Assembly: GCA_017861355.1 (NCBI GenBank)
Contig: JAGFXQ010000164.1
Span: forward strand, 1 to 7,407
DNA: 7,407 bases
DNA from: Bacillota bacterium
Lineage (GTDB): Bacteria > Bacillota > Clostridia > Lachnospirales > Lachnospiraceae
Reading direction: 5' to 3'
Positions 1 through 5,785 of this stretch are shown piece by piece. The notes under the pieces are model-generated. The model had not been told where the DNA came from and searched no databases. It was given only the letters and a program-made list of their open reading frames with translations. The first letter of the stretch is position 1. Each line of letters begins with the position of its first letter. The translations under genes and the position numbers were made by a program.

Positions 1-1231
1 CGGAATTGCTTTATATGTCGGAGGTGTAGTGAAGGATGCAGCTGGCTTATTTTATTCCAGCCCGGAGGAACTTGACAAGTTGGGAGCAACCATTAAGATT
101 AGACATAATGTTAAGCTGATTGATACCGAAGCGAAGAAGGTAGTAGCAGAGAATCTGACTACCGGAGAAGTGGTGGAGGCTGCTTATGATAAATTGGTTA
201 ATACCACAGGTTCCTGGCCGATTATCCCGCCAATTCCGGGAATTGACAGTAAAAATATTCTGTTATGTAAGAATTATGAGCAGGCTAATGTTATTATAGA
301 CAAAGTGAAGGATGCGAAGAAAGTTGTTATCGTTGGTGGCGGCTATATCGGTATTGAATTAGTAGAAGCTTTCCATGAATCCGGAAAAGAAGTAACCTTA
401 ATTGATGGTCTTGACCGTATTCTGAATAAATATCTCGACAAAGAATTTACCGATATTCTGGAGCAGGATCTTACGAACCGCGGTATTGCTTTAGCTTTGA
501 ATCAAGCGGTAGAGCGTTTTGTCGCGAATGAGCAGGGTGAAGTGAAGGCAGTAGTGACGGCAAAGGGAGAATATCAGGCGGATCTGGTAATCTTATGCGT
601 AGGCTTCCGTCCGAATAATGAGCTTCTGAAGGGTAAGGTTGACATGCTTCCGAATGGAGCGATTCTGGTTGATGAATATATGAGAAGCAGTAATCCGGAT
701 ATCTATGCGGCAGGAGACAGCTGTGCAGTACATTATAATCCGAATGGCGGTCTGGCATATATTCCGTTGGCTACAAATGCAGTCAGAATGGGTATGCTGA
801 TTGGTAAGAACATCAATGGACCAAAGGTAAAATATCGTGGAACCCAGTCCACCTCAGGACTTCATCTCTTTGGTTATAATATCGGTTCAACCGGAGTTAC
901 TGCAGGAAGTGCAGAAGTATTTGGCTTAAAGGTACGATCGGTTCTGGTGAAGGATAATTATCGTCCTGAATTCATGCCAACAAATGAAGAGATTATTATG
1001 CAGCTGGTGTATGAAGTAGAAACCAATCGCATCGTTGGAGGACAGGTAATGTCTAAGTACGATGTAACTCAGTCAGCAAATACATTGTCATTAGCAATTC
1101 AGAATAAGATGTCAATTGAAGATCTTGCTTATGTTGATTTCTTCTTCCAGCCTCATTTTGACAGACCATGGAACTATCTGAATCTTCTTGCTCAGGCGGC
1201 ACTGGAGCAGGAGAGAACACTTTCCTTATAA
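1..1231 (+). CDS. nox: NADH oxidase (FAD-dependent, Nox family), 5' end outside window
   Basis: Cytosolic flavoenzyme that oxidises NADH with O2, normally to water in this family, protecting an anaerobe from oxygen and regenerating NAD+. The reading frame is open from base 2 (GIALYVGGVVKDAAGLFYSS), so the gene enters from outside the window. The GTG at base 29 lies inside this conserved block and is not the true start. Family members carry the redox cysteine directly before this GIAL block; base 1 is C, which fits the last base of a TGC codon, but the cysteine itself is not visible. The NAD(H) Rossmann motif GGGYIG is at 335-352, the second FAD motif AAGD at 707-718, and the dimerisation domain follows with STSGLHLFGYNIGSTG and a C-terminal FFFQPHFDRPWNYLNLLAQAAL block typical of Nox. 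The 409 visible residues plus about 42 missing ones match the usual length of about 450. Water versus peroxide as product cannot be decided here. The stop at 1229-1231 is one base from the next gene. Confidence 0.92.
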   Translation, partial: GIALYVGGVVKDAAGLFYSSPEELDKLGATIKIRHNVKLIDTEAKKVVAENLTTGEVVEAAYDKLVNTTGSWPIIPPIPGIDSKNILLCKNYEQANVIIDKVKDAKKVVIVGGGYIGIELVEAFHESGKEVTLIDGLDRILNKYLDKEFTDILEQDLTNRGIALALNQAVERFVANEQGEVKAVVTAKGEYQADLVILCVGFRPNNELLKGKVDMLPNGAILVDEYMRSSNPDIYAAGDSCAVHYNPNGGLAYIPLATNAVRMGMLIGKNINGPKVKYRGTQSTSGLHLFGYNIGSTGVTAGSAEVFGLKVRSVLVKDNYRPEFMPTNEEIIMQLVYEVETNRIVGGQVMSKYDVTQSANTLSLAIQNKMSIEDLAYVDFFFQPHFDRPWNYLNLLAQAALEQERTLSL

Positions 1232-1232
1232 G

Positions 1233-1508
1233 ATGAGCAGTCAAATAGATGATACTATAGAATGCAGGTTAGGCTGTGGTGCTTGTTGTATCGCTCCCTC
1301 CATATCTTCAGCTATTCCCGGTATGCCGCAGGGAAAGCCGGCAGGAGTTCGCTGTATACAGCTCTCAGAGGATAATTTGTGTAAGATCTTCGAATCGCCT
1401 GAACGCCCTAAGGTATGCTCCAGCTTAAGACCCTCAAGTGAAATGTGCCAGTGTACGAATCATGCTGCGATGGAATACCTCATGGAATTAGAGCGTTTGA
1501 CCAAATAA
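1233..1508 (+). CDS. ykgJ: YkgJ-family cysteine-cluster protein
   Basis: Small 91-residue soluble protein of the YkgJ (UPF0153-like) family, presumed to bind zinc or an iron-sulfur cluster through conserved cysteines; the biochemical role of the family is not established. Nine cysteines are present: 11, 15, 18, 19, 41, 50, 62, 72 and 74. The opening CRLGCGACCIAPSISS, followed by IPGMPQGKPAGVRC and SPERPKVC, matches the pattern I recall for E. coli YkgJ. The ATG at 1233 is preferred over the in-frame ATG at 1188 because it lies one base after the nox stop (TAAGATG) and places the first cysteine near the N-terminus as in relatives. The only ribosome-site-like sequence, AGGAG at 1209-1213, is 19 bases upstream, which is too far, so translation is probably coupled to nox. 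This tight coupling suggests a role linked to the flavoenzyme or to oxygen/metal stress, but that is inference. The family call is firm; the function is unknown. Confidence 0.85.
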   Translation: MSSQIDDTIECRLGCGACCIAPSISSAIPGMPQGKPAGVRCIQLSEDNLCKIFESPERPKVCSSLRPSSEMCQCTNHAAMEYLMELERLTK

Positions 1509-1538
1509 ATTATAAAATTAAAGACAGATTGTTGAATC

Positions 1539-1580
1539 AAAAAGAAGGCCATATCCCAATCGGGAGATCGCCTTCTTTTT
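1539..1580. terminator. Bidirectional intrinsic terminator between converging operons
   Basis: An 11-bp perfect outer stem, AAAAAGAAGGC (1539-1549) with GCCTTCTTTTT (1570-1580), is capped by an inner stem TCCC/GGGA (1554-1557 with 1562-1565) around the loop AATC. The A-run on the left and the T-run on the right give a U-tract in either direction. It can therefore end the nox-ykgJ transcript (stop at 1508) and the minus-strand signalling operon (stop at 1623). The rest of the 114-base gap shows nothing else recognisable. Confidence 0.9.
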
Positions 1581-1622
1581 ACAAGTGTTTCTAAAACACC
1601 TAGGATTTGATTTTACATATCA

Positions 1623-2819
1623 CTATACAGTAAGCTTTGTCCGCTCAATACTGTGATCGCACTTCAGATAGCGGTTTAGCCGTTTCTCAAAATCCTCAAT
1701 GCGAATATCGAGTTGTTTAAATACTTCATCCGAAACCGGATCCGCTACGGTTGCACCCATACAGACCCAAGCATAATACTGTGCAATGTTTACGCAGTCG
1801 ACCAGCTCATTATGAACGATGCAGGAGCTTGTCGGTCTGTGATGATATAATGCTACTTCATACATCGGGAAAGGAAGATCCCATAAATCAAGTAGATAAC
1901 CACCGATTTCCTGATGATTGAACTCATATTCTTCAAGATCCAGCTTCGCATAATCATCCACCGTTAGAGATTCATTTCTCAGTAATCCCTTATCCTGTAA
2001 GCTCTTTGTTGCTACAATAAGGCCTATGTTATGCATCAAACCTGCGAACATCGCTGCTTCCGGAGGCTGCTTATGGAAAAAGGTCTCATAAAGAAATAGG
2101 AAAATGCGATTGGTGAGATAGGCATGCTGCCATAATATCTCAGGGGTAGACTCAACATCATCGTTGTGTCTCGTATTGATGATGGCACAAGCCCAATGGA
2201 CAAAGGTTTTCATATTATGCAAGCCGATATAAATCGATGCCTGCTTAGCATTATTCGGCATTACGCCGTAAACTGCTGATTTAGCAACTTGAAGGAGAAT
2301 AGAGGAGAGCTCATTGTCATTTTCCAAGGCATCACCCAAACCATCTAGATTCTCATCTTCAATCAACGCGATCATTTTCTCACAATTTTGAGGCATTGAT
2401 GAAGTACACCCTATATTTTGAACTGAATGGATTAAATCTTCGGAGTTCATCACTACATCGTCTGCGAAAAGCTTATTGACGTTTTCAAGCAGTTCGTTGT
2501 TATTCCATGGCTTGAATACATATAGTTTAGCTACATTATGCAGCAGGGCACGGAACATAGGCTTCTCCTCTGCATAGCCGCTAAGAATGATCCGGATAAT
2601 CTTGGGGTGTTTTTCCTTCAAGATACTTAAAAGCTTATATCCATCAAGAATTGGCATACGCATATCACTGATTACCATATCAATCTCGGTGGTTTCTATC
2701 AGCTTTAAAGCCTCTGCACCATTCTCCGCGGTGTAAATTTCATAGTCCGTTTCTAAAAACATTCTGGATAAAGCTTTTAGAATCTGTACCTCATCATCAA
2801 CGATTAAAATTTTCTTCAT
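1623..2819 (-). CDS. Response regulator with HDOD output domain
   Basis: A 398-residue cytosolic two-component response regulator. The N-terminal receiver domain (residues 1-118) has the acidic pair D8/D9, phospho-acceptor D52 in ISDMRMP, switch S80 in LSGY and K103 in FKPW, so all catalytic residues are present. A linker leads to an HDOD domain (about 143-345), recognised by FAGLMHNIGLI (258-268), then HQEIGGYLLDLWDLP (302-316) and YHHRP (325-329). HDOD domains are relatives of HD hydrolases that usually lack the metal-binding HD pair (here HN at 263-264), so they are thought to act by binding partners rather than by catalysis; many sit in signalling, motility or stress pathways. It is the last gene of a three-gene operon, 26 bases after its neighbour, with ribosome site GAAAGGAT (complement of 2828-2835) before the ATG. 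The likely phosphodonor is the kinase encoded first in the operon. The target of the HDOD output is unknown. Confidence 0.9.
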   Translation of the reverse strand: MKKILIVDDEVQILKALSRMFLETDYEIYTAENGAEALKLIETTEIDMVISDMRMPILDGYKLLSILKEKHPKIIRIILSGYAEEKPMFRALLHNVAKLYVFKPWNNNELLENVNKLFADDVVMNSEDLIHSVQNIGCTSSMPQNCEKMIALIEDENLDGLGDALENDNELSSILLQVAKSAVYGVMPNNAKQASIYIGLHNMKTFVHWACAIINTRHNDDVESTPEILWQHAYLTNRIFLFLYETFFHKQPPEAAMFAGLMHNIGLIVATKSLQDKGLLRNESLTVDDYAKLDLEEYEFNHQEIGGYLLDLWDLPFPMYEVALYHHRPTSSCIVHNELVDCVNIAQYYAWVCMGATVADPVSDEVFKQLDIRIEDFEKRLNRYLKCDHSIERTKLTV

Positions 2820-2845
2820 ACCCCATCATCCTTTCATTTTGTGAA

Positions 2846-3880
2846 TTATTGTTCTTCGAATGAAAAACCGAATACAAGATTGTCGCCCTTGCTGAGTATC
2901 TGGAGTGTAATAAAGCATAAATCATAGATCTTAGTTACGATGTTTTGAATATATGCTATTTTAGCGTCAAAGACTGTCATACCATTATTCCTTTTTGTGG
3001 ATTCAACAGCCACATTCTTGGAAATAATTGAGATGGAAAACTTGCTGGTAGATCCAAAGTTCACATAAAGTCCATTCTGAGTAAATTCTTCTTGAAAGAG
3101 TATTATTATAGAGGATATAATAGCATCCAACATTTGCAGATTAACCATAACTGTACTTTCAGACACAAGACGGTTATCGATAATGGCATTCGGAAACTGC
3201 TTTTGAATAAATTCGGTTAACTGAAGTTGCAGCTGCGAACTACCATATGCCTTGCGATCCAAGGTTACCGCTTTACTTAAGGTATTATATATTTCGTATT
3301 GCTTAGAGAATATGCTGTGATAGATGGTTCGATCCAAAGGTGTAAAATCCTTACCGAATTTAAGCATCTCATTACTGATGGCTCGAAGCATCTCGGTGCT
3401 TTTTTTGGCATGATCAACAACTTCATCGATTCTCTTCAATATATTCTGATAGGATTGGTTCTTGGTCTCCAATAAGGCTTTGTATTTTGCATTTTCTTCC
3501 TGAAGGATATAATGATCCAACGCTTTTTGGATAATTACGATTAATTCTTCCAAGGACCATGGCTTTGTAACAAAGTTAAAAATATCAACCTGATTAATGG
3601 TAGCTAAAACCTGGGTTAGCTGAGTGTATCCGGAGAGTACCAGCTTGATAACGGAAGGATAATTCGCTTCCACATGCTTAAGCAGCTCCAAACCGTTCAT
3701 TTCCGGCATTCGCATATCTGTGATAATCACATGAATGGTTTTTTGCTCCAGAATATCGATTGCTCTCATAGCACTTTCAGCAAAATGACAATTATATTCT
3801 TCCTCAAGTAAACCACGCCTTAAGGAACTCAAGATATTAATCTCATCATCTACAAAAAGAACAGAATAGTTTTCATACAT
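2846..3880 (-). CDS. Receiver protein with degenerate histidine-kinase-like C-terminal half
   Basis: A 344-residue cytosolic protein, the middle gene of the signalling operon. Residues 1-122 are a complete receiver: D11/D12, phospho-acceptor D55 in ITDMRMPEMNG, switch S83 in LSGY, and K106 in TKPW. A helical, probably coiled-coil segment follows (about 121-210). From about 225 to the end the pattern of strands and helices resembles a histidine-kinase ATPase domain: NRLVSESTVMVNLQMLDAII parallels the strand-helix block NRIQLGQVFVNIIINAAQAI of the kinase encoded upstream, and the last residues (ITLQILSKGDNLVFGFSF) parallel the terminal strand region. The N-box asparagine, the DxGxG box and the GxGLGL box are absent, so no ATP binding is expected. 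It may be a phosphotransfer or scaffold protein (Spo0B/ChpT-like) or simply an uncharacterised output domain. The start at 3880 is chosen by the strong ribosome site GAGGTGA; the longer frame from 3976 would overlap the upstream gene by 59 bases and add 32 residues before the receiver. The receiver is certain; the C-terminal assignment is inference. Confidence 0.85.
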   Translation of the reverse strand: MYENYSVLFVDDEINILSSLRRGLLEEEYNCHFAESAMRAIDILEQKTIHVIITDMRMPEMNGLELLKHVEANYPSVIKLVLSGYTQLTQVLATINQVDIFNFVTKPWSLEELIVIIQKALDHYILQEENAKYKALLETKNQSYQNILKRIDEVVDHAKKSTEMLRAISNEMLKFGKDFTPLDRTIYHSIFSKQYEIYNTLSKAVTLDRKAYGSSQLQLQLTEFIQKQFPNAIIDNRLVSESTVMVNLQMLDAIISSIIILFQEEFTQNGLYVNFGSTSKFSISIISKNVAVESTKRNNGMTVFDAKIAYIQNIVTKIYDLCFITLQILSKGDNLVFGFSFEEQ

Positions 3881-3884
3881 AAAA

Positions 3885-3891
3885 TCACCTC
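3885..3891 (-). promoter_or_regulatory. Ribosome binding site that fixes the start at 3880
   Basis: The minus strand reads GAGGTGA followed by TTTT and ATG. This site lies between the kinase stop (3918) and the receiver start, and supports the short, non-overlapping start of the middle gene. Confidence 0.75.
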
Positions 3892-3917
3892 GTCTTCCTT
3901 GTGGGCCGGAAATAGGG

Positions 3918-5210
3918 TTACATGGTAGTAACGATAGGAAGTGTAACGATGAAAGTTGCTCCTTTGCCGGGTTCACTTTTTACATCAAAGGAACCGTTAT
4001 GCTTATTGACGATAATATCATAAGATACACTTAAACCGAGACCGGTTCCTTGTCCAATCTCTTTGGTTGTAAAGAAGGGTTCGAATATCTTAAGAATATT
4101 TTCTTCAGGAATACCGGGTCCGTCATCGATAAACCAGATAATAATATTCTGACCTTCCTTTCGTGCAATGATTTTAATTAAACCAATGTCCGACCTCTTC
4201 TGAGAGCGGATTGCCTGAGCAGCGTTAATAATAATATTAACAAATACCTGTCCCAGTTGAATTCGATTGCAATAGAGAACGATATCATCCGGTACCTCAA
4301 TCTCGACCTGGGCAACATACTTGACTTCGTTTCTGGTGATCAGAGTAACCTGATGAATCAGATCCAATAATACATTATTCTCTTTCTCGTCATCCTTGGA
4401 AGAACGGGCGAAAACTCGTAAGGATTGGACAATATCGGTTACACGGTCAATCCCGCTGGAGGTATCAGTGAATATCCCGTCCAATTCATTGAGAATTAAA
4501 TCAATCTTTAATGCCAGATATTTCGAGCCTACCAAGGCGGCGCATTGACAAAGTTCTGTATTATCGGCGAATTCCTTATCATTTATTTTATCATGTACAA
4601 AAGTGAGAAATTCTATTAATCGATTCATATATTTATGAAGGATATCAAAATTGCTTTTTACAAAACCCATGGGATTATTGATCTCATGAGCAATACCTGC
4701 AGCTAATTGACCAATGGCAGCCATTTTCTCTGATTGAACCAGACTGAACTTAGCCTCCGTAAGCTTTGCATTGATTTCCTTCAGTTCCTCATTCTGTTTC
4801 TTCGTTACTTCGATTAAGGACTTCAGGTTATTCGAACTGTTCTTGGATTCAATTGCTACCTTCAGTCGTGCATTTAATTCTATGACATTAATCGGCTTGT
4901 TGATATAATCAAAAGCGCCGAGCTCAAAACATTTCTTATAACTTTCCAGATCGTCAAGGGAGGTGAGCATGATGATGGGCATATCGTCATATTCCGGTTC
5001 GCTTCTCAGCTGTTCCAATAATTCAAGACCGGAGATAACTGGCATGATAATATCTAAAATCAAGATATCGATATCATTTTCATCCAGAATAGTTCTTACC
5101 TTGGTAGGGTCATTGCATAAGAGAATCTGTGTGATATCGGGAATAATCTCTAAATATCGTTTGGCAATCGCTAAGTTAAGCTGACTGTCATCTACTACAA
5201 GAATCTTCAT
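3918..5210 (-). CDS. Cytosolic receiver-histidine kinase hybrid
   Basis: A 430-residue kinase with an N-terminal receiver in place of a sensor domain. The receiver (1-122) has D7/D8, phospho-acceptor D53 in ILDIIMP, T83 and K105. A coiled-coil linker (about 125-160) leads to the dimerisation/phospho-acceptor helix with H175 in GIAHEINNPMG. The ATPase domain shows the N-box with N325/N329, the DxGxG box IDDGPGIP (361-368), the F-box FEPFFTTK (376-383), the G2 box GQGTGLGLS (386-394) and a final GKGATFIVTLP strand. All catalytic elements are intact. There are no membrane segments, so it must be controlled through its receiver or by a protein partner. It is first in a three-gene operon with two further receiver proteins, its probable phosphotransfer partners. 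The ribosome site GGAGGCGA (complement of 5213-5220) lies close before the ATG. The family call is firm; signal and pathway are unknown. Confidence 0.93.
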   Translation of the reverse strand: MKILVVDDSQLNLAIAKRYLEIIPDITQILLCNDPTKVRTILDENDIDILILDIIMPVISGLELLEQLRSEPEYDDMPIIMLTSLDDLESYKKCFELGAFDYINKPINVIELNARLKVAIESKNSSNNLKSLIEVTKKQNEELKEINAKLTEAKFSLVQSEKMAAIGQLAAGIAHEINNPMGFVKSNFDILHKYMNRLIEFLTFVHDKINDKEFADNTELCQCAALVGSKYLALKIDLILNELDGIFTDTSSGIDRVTDIVQSLRVFARSSKDDEKENNVLLDLIHQVTLITRNEVKYVAQVEIEVPDDIVLYCNRIQLGQVFVNIIINAAQAIRSQKRSDIGLIKIIARKEGQNIIIWFIDDGPGIPEENILKIFEPFFTTKEIGQGTGLGLSVSYDIIVNKHNGSFDVKSEPGKGATFIVTLPIVTTM

Positions 5211-5253
5211 ATATCGCCTCCATTCATAAGGCTGACCGTCATTTGTTTATACA

Positions 5254-5282
5254 ATTATATCATTTGATTGATAATATTTCAA
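5254..5282 (-). promoter_or_regulatory. Promoter of the signalling operon (sigma-A type, extended -10)
   Basis: On the minus strand, -35 TTGAAA (complement of 5277-5282) and -10 TATAAT (complement of 5254-5259) are exactly 17 bp apart. The -10 is preceded by TGA, giving the extended TGnTATAAT form. Transcription would start near 5247, leaving a leader of about 37 bases before the kinase ATG at 5210. No other promoter-like sequence of this quality is visible on this strand of the intergenic region. Confidence 0.8.
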
Positions 5283-5301
5283 CTAATGTTGCTCAACTTA
5301 G
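5283..5301. repeat. Imperfect palindrome just upstream of the -35 box
   Basis: CTAA-T-GTTG-CT-CAAC-TTAG: two arms of eight matching bases broken by one extra T on the left. It abuts the -35 hexamer of the signalling-operon promoter, at about -36 to -54, where an activator would bind. No known binding consensus was recognised, and a chance palindrome is possible. Confidence 0.4.
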
Positions 5302-5370
5302 CAGAAAATGGATGAAAAAATTTTGGTGTAACAATATCACATAGATTGACTAATTAATAACAATAATATA

Positions 5371-5399
5371 TTGACATTTTTATAACTATATCGTAATAT
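5371..5399 (+). promoter_or_regulatory. Promoter of the arsR-type/CoA-disulfide reductase operon
   Basis: A perfect -35 TTGACA (5371-5376) is followed after 17 bp by TAATAT (5394-5399), which matches the -10 consensus at four of six positions. The stretch just upstream, 5351-5370, is nearly all A/T and may act as an UP element. A second TATAAT at 5413-5418 has no -35 partner at the right distance. Confidence 0.65.
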
Positions 5400-5416
5400 T
5401 TGAATATAGTAATATA
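5387..5416. promoter_or_regulatory. Candidate operator for the ArsR-family repressor
   Basis: A symmetric 30-base element: outer arms TATAT (5387-5391) and ATATA (5412-5416), inner arms ATATT (5396-5400) and AATAT (5403-5407), on one centre between 5401 and 5402. It covers the -10 box and probable start of the operon promoter, where ArsR-type repressors commonly bind 12-2-12 inverted repeats. The high A/T content makes chance symmetry easier, so confidence is moderate. Confidence 0.5.
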
Positions 5417-5443
5417 ATGATTTGCAATGAAAGTAGGAGTAAG

Positions 5444-5734
5444 ATGAACAGTGATTATGATAAGTATAATGAGACGGCTGAATTGCTTAAGACAATCGCT
5501 CACCCGGTGAGAATATGTATTATACGGGGGTTGCTGAAGAAGGGCGAGTGTAATGTGACTTATATGCAATCATGTCTGGGGACCCCCCAGTCCACGGTAT
5601 CACAGCATATACAGAAGTTAAAGGCAGCCGGAATCATTGAAGGCCGACGAAATGGGCTTGAGATATACTACAGAGTAAAGAATGAAAAAGTAGCGATGCT
5701 AATAAAGCTTTTGTGTGACGAGGAAGTTGAATAA
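5444..5734 (+). CDS. ArsR-family winged-helix repressor
   Basis: A 96-residue DNA-binding repressor, the usual ArsR size. The fold is seen in LLKTIAHPVRICIIRGL (helices 1-2), then the recognition helix-turn-helix TPQSTVSQHIQKLKAAGII (about 47-65) and the wing EGRRNGLEIYYRV (66-78). The ATG at 5444 is chosen because AGGAG (5435-5439) stands just before it; the in-frame ATG at 5417 has no ribosome site and would start inside the promoter/operator. Cysteines are at 25, 36, 44 and 91. There is no CxC metal motif of the classic arsenic/cadmium type. C25 and C91 are 66 residues apart, the same separation I recall for the persulfide-sensing pair of SqrR and BigR, so sulfur-species sensing is plausible though unproven. 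It lies 51 bases before a CoA-disulfide reductase/rhodanese gene in the same direction, which fits autoregulation of a sulfur-redox operon. Confidence 0.88.
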   Translation: MNSDYDKYNETAELLKTIAHPVRICIIRGLLKKGECNVTYMQSCLGTPQSTVSQHIQKLKAAGIIEGRRNGLEIYYRVKNEKVAMLIKLLCDEEVE

Positions 5735-5748
5735 TTACAATTTAGAAT

Positions 5749-5764
5749 GAGGTGTAATCACCTC
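5749..5764 (+). other. Small hairpin in the arsR-cdr intercistronic leader
   Basis: GAGGTG (5749-5754) and CACCTC (5759-5764) form a perfect 6-bp stem with loop TAAT, 21 bases before the next ATG. There is no U-run after it, so it is not a terminator. Its right arm CCTC (5761-5764) could instead pair with GAGG (5774-5777) of the next ribosome site. Confidence 0.5.
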
Positions 5765-5772
5765 TTATGAAT

Positions 5773-5777
5773 GGAGG
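5773..5777 (+). promoter_or_regulatory. Ribosome binding site of the CoA-disulfide reductase gene
   Basis: GGAGG with eight bases to the ATG at 5786. This strong site decides the start and excludes the nearby ATG at 5767, which opens only an eight-codon frame ending at 5793. Confidence 0.8.
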
Positions 5778-5785
5778 ATCCTATT

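Noticed and set aside
29..31. GTG as start of the NADH oxidase
   Set aside because: The frame is open to base 2 and the residues before it (GIALYVGGV) are conserved Nox sequence; the gene simply continues beyond the window edge.
471..758. Minus-strand open frame inside nox
   Set aside because: Antisense to a conserved coding region, with low-complexity His/Pro/Ser-rich translation and no recognisable domain.
3881..3976. Longer N-terminus for the middle receiver protein, starting at 3976
   Set aside because: The extra 32 residues (NPAKEQLSSLHF...) do not belong to a receiver, overlap the kinase gene's end, and the ribosome site GAGGTGA points to the ATG at 3880.
5315..5324. A6T4 tract as an UP element for the signalling-operon promoter
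   Set aside because: It lies about 67-77 bases upstream of the predicted start, outside the usual -40 to -60 range; at most it may bend the DNA.
5417..5443. Upstream ATG for the ArsR-family gene
   Set aside because: It has no ribosome site and lies next to the putative operator and transcription start; AGGAG at 5435-5439 serves the ATG at 5444.
5354..5569. Minus-strand open frame across the arsR promoter and 5' end
   Set aside because: It spans the promoter and operator, is antisense to the repressor, and its translation is A/T-driven Ile/Tyr-rich sequence.
5749..5764. Hairpin read as an intrinsic terminator after arsR
   Set aside because: The stem is only 6 bp and is followed by TTATGAATGG, with no U-tract; the downstream gene appears to be in the same operon.
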